DNA of 18,155 nt from an uncultured Brevundimonas sp. (lineage in GTDB: Bacteria; Pseudomonadota; Alphaproteobacteria; Caulobacterales; Caulobacteraceae), in NCBI RefSeq assembly GCF_943913055.1, contig NZ_CALTWS010000028.1, positions 1-18,155 of the forward strand, in the 5' to 3' direction. A program made the translations under genes and the position numbers. Positions 16,397 to 18,155 of the stretch are shown piece by piece (position 1 is the stretch's first letter; each line of letters opens with the position of its first letter). The notes beneath the pieces are model-generated. The model saw only the letters and a program-made list of their open reading frames with translations, had not been told where the DNA came from and did no database searches.

Positions 16397-16873
16397 TCAC
16401 TCTCTCTCCAGGGCCCCTTCCGCTGTCAGGGTCGCATCGGCATTTTCGACGATATCCAGACGCACCGCGTCTATGCCGTGCCTCGTTTTCAGCTCGGCCA
16501 GCCAGCCGAACAGGGCAGCGCTCGACACATTGGCGGCGGTAAAGCCGAAAGTGCCGGTCGCATCCATGCCGGTGACGATTGTCAGCCCTGCCGTCTGGGC
16601 AGACTGAACCGCCAGTGGCTCGATGGCGGGACCATCAGACGGCGTCGTCATCGCTTTCGGAAGCGCCCCAACCTGCCGCTGGACGAAGGCCAAATCCGTT
16701 TCGGCCTGTGTCCGACGCTGGGCGGCCTCAGCCTTCCATGCCCACAGCGGCTGGATGATCAGCAGCCACGCCAAGCACAGCATGATGACCAAAACCATCA
16801 GTCCCAGCATCCGCTGTTCACGCACGGTGCGCCCGTCGAACCAGGCGCGGGCCTTGTCGATCACCCCGTTCAT
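16397..16873 (-). CDS. gspM: type II secretion system protein GspM
   Basis: A small bitopic inner-membrane protein (158 residues) of the type II secretion assembly platform, which partners GspL. It has a short cytoplasmic N-terminus (MNGVIDKARAWFDGRTVREQR), one transmembrane helix (about 22-43), a periplasmic coiled coil and a ferredoxin-like C-terminal domain, the normal GspM layout and size. Sequence conservation in GspM is low, so the call rests mainly on topology and on its position directly after gspL, with which it overlaps by ATGA (16870-16873). It is the last gene of the operon here: the next gene is the convergent dctD, and no gspN follows within the window. Confidence 0.82.
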   Translation of the reverse strand: MNGVIDKARAWFDGRTVREQRMLGLMVLVIMLCLAWLLIIQPLWAWKAEAAQRRTQAETDLAFVQRQVGALPKAMTTPSDGPAIEPLAVQSAQTAGLTIVTGMDATGTFGFTAANVSSAALFGWLAELKTRHGIDAVRLDIVENADATLTAEGALERE

Positions 16874-17976
16874 GTCGCCGCTCCGATGGTCACGTCGCTG
16901 ACGACGCGGCCGGCGTCGTCCAGCGTGCTGGTGTCATTGAGCCGCAGGCCCGCCGCCGCGACGACACTCTTGAGGGCATCCAGGTCCTGATAGGCCGGAT
17001 AGCTGACCGTAGCGCGCACGCCGCCTTCCGGGTCCGAGACGAAGATGTCCAGTTCCGCCCCATCGACCTGCTCGACGGCGGCGAACAGTACGGCGGCGGC
17101 TGACGTGATGCCTCCGGGCGGCGGTGCCGTCGCCGCGCGCTGGCGAAAGGCCGCGACCGGGTCGGGTGCGCCGGCGGCTTCGGGCGAGACCTGGGCGATC
17201 AACTCCACGGTTTGCGCTTCCGCCTGACGGGCTGCCCCCGTGTCGCGCGCCGCCTGCGTTGCGGCCAGGATCAGTGGCGACACCAAGACCGCAGCCACCA
17301 GGCCCGCGGCCAGTCGCCAGCCGCGCCGATCGTTGGTCTTCTCCCGTCCGACCGCGTCCAGCAGATTGATTTCGGGTGACAGGGCCGCCGCGATCATCAG
17401 CCGTTCGACCTCCGCTTCTTCCGTCACCGGACGCACCTCACGAGCTCCGGCGATCAGATCGAGCAGGTCGGGCTGGATCGTCGCCGCGAACCGATGCCCC
17501 CTCAGCGCCAGCCCGCTACCGAAGGTCACGGCGGATAGACCGTTTTCCGCCTCGGGCACCTCCAGCGTCAGCATGTCGGGCAGGATTACATCCGCCTTGA
17601 TGCCCAGCGCGTCGAGATAGTCACCCCAGGCCTCGACCAGCGCCCGGCTGGCCACCACCGCCATACGCGGCTCGCCCACGGGCACCGCTCGCCCGAGCGA
17701 AACCGTCACCCGATCTGGCGTCGCCGCCAGATCGTCGCGCAAGGTCCACAAGGCCGCCGCCCTGATCTGAGCCGTGCCGCCCACCGGCAGGTCCAGCCAG
17801 CGGACTGCCACATCCCCACCGGGCGCGATCGCGACGGTGCGCATGGGCGGCGGTGCCTCGCCTGAATCCAGCGCCAGACGCCCGCGCTGCAACACACTGC
17901 CGCCCGCATCGAGGATCAGATAGGGGGCCGACTCGGTCGCCAGAGCCGGGATGAGGATCAGTCGGGTTCGGCTCAT
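16870..17976 (-). CDS. gspL: type II secretion system protein GspL
   Basis: A 368-residue bitopic protein linking the GspE ATPase to the inner-membrane platform. The N-terminal part (1-215) is the actin-like cytoplasmic domain, with VAVRWLDLPVGGTAQIRAAA and segments such as MAVVASRALVEAWGDYLDALG typical of GspL. A membrane helix follows a charged stretch (REKTNDRRGW) at about 219-240. The periplasmic remainder is Ala-rich and ends in a ferredoxin-like domain (LDIFVSDPEGGVRATVSYPAY and DLDALKSVVAAAGLRL). ATG 17976 overlaps the gspK stop (ATGA), and its own stop overlaps gspM in the same way, indicating tight translational coupling of the K-L-M proteins. Slightly shorter than gammaproteobacterial GspL, as usual for this group. 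Confidence 0.88.
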   Translation of the reverse strand: MSRTRLILIPALATESAPYLILDAGGSVLQRGRLALDSGEAPPPMRTVAIAPGGDVAVRWLDLPVGGTAQIRAAALWTLRDDLAATPDRVTVSLGRAVPVGEPRMAVVASRALVEAWGDYLDALGIKADVILPDMLTLEVPEAENGLSAVTFGSGLALRGHRFAATIQPDLLDLIAGAREVRPVTEEAEVERLMIAAALSPEINLLDAVGREKTNDRRGWRLAAGLVAAVLVSPLILAATQAARDTGAARQAEAQTVELIAQVSPEAAGAPDPVAAFRQRAATAPPPGGITSAAAVLFAAVEQVDGAELDIFVSDPEGGVRATVSYPAYQDLDALKSVVAAAGLRLNDTSTLDDAGRVVSDVTIGAAT

Positions 17977-18155
17977 TCTTCAAGGGTCCAGCGCTGGATC
18001 ACGGTTCGCGCCCCACCCTCGGGCGGCGCATGCAACAGGGCGGTGCGGACGGCACGCGTGCCGCCGTAGTCGACATCGACCCTGAGGTCGAAGAAGCGGG
18101 TCAGTACGGTCACCTGCTCGCGCGCCTCCTGCGGCACGACCAATCCGGTCAGGGC
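17973..18155 (-). CDS. gspK: type II secretion minor pseudopilin GspK, C-terminal 60 residues (partial)
   Basis: The frame runs in from the right edge and ends with TGA at 17975-17973, overlapping the gspL ATG. The visible residues include EQVTVLTRFFDLRVDVDYGG, then VRTALLHAPPEGGARTVIQRW and the final LEE. The S/T-R-F-F-x-L pattern followed by paired beta strands and a basic-Trp ending is typical of the C-terminus of GspK, the tip pseudopilin. Only the tail is in the window, so the prepilin peptidase site and calcium-binding region cannot be checked. Assignment relies on this pattern plus the K-L-M order. Confidence 0.75.
   Translation of the reverse strand, partial: ALTGLVVPQEAREQVTVLTRFFDLRVDVDYGGTRAVRTALLHAPPEGGARTVIQRWTLEE

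Overview
The window looks like chromosomal DNA of an alphaproteobacterium of the Caulobacteraceae, most probably Brevundimonas-like. This is inferred from high GC, the imuA-imuB-dnaE2 cassette with an alphaproteobacterial LexA box (GTTC-N7-GTTC), a large peptide-type TonB-dependent receptor, and overall protein character. No rRNA, tRNA, CRISPR array or intact insertion sequence was seen.

Layout. (1) Bases 1-429 hold no recognisable gene. They are followed by the C-terminal half of a TRAP-transporter large permease (dctM-like, 430-1083, plus strand) whose N-terminal half is missing. (2) Bases 1208-6826, minus strand: the SOS mutasome operon imuA-imuB-dnaE2. imuA and imuB overlap by about 110 bases, and imuB and dnaE2 overlap by 4 bases (ATGA). 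A perfect SOS box sits on top of the imuA start. (3) Bases 7114-12922, minus strand: a tight three-gene unit, dctA (C4-dicarboxylate symporter), a TonB-dependent receptor, and an exported alpha/beta hydrolase, with gaps of 29 and 32 bases. (4) Bases 13138-16280, plus strand and divergent from dctA: dctB-dctD, a DctB-type sensor kinase and an NtrC/DctD-class sigma54 activator coupled by an ATGA overlap. The shared intergenic region (12923-13137) contains striking palindromes that are good candidates for DctD operators. (5) Bases 16397-18155, minus strand and convergent with dctD: the tail of a type II secretion operon, gspK (partial)-gspL-gspM, with 4-base overlaps.

How it may work. Region 2 is a DNA-damage-inducible translesion module: ImuA and ImuB recruit the error-prone polymerase DnaE2. 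Regions 3 and 4 together look like a self-contained nutrient-scavenging locus. DctB senses a dicarboxylate in the periplasm, DctD activates the divergent operon, the TonB receptor brings a larger substrate across the outer membrane, the exported hydrolase cleaves it, and DctA imports a released C4-dicarboxylate. The individual families are well known. The combination, the operator architecture and the GAFPGA variant in DctD are the parts most worth a second look.
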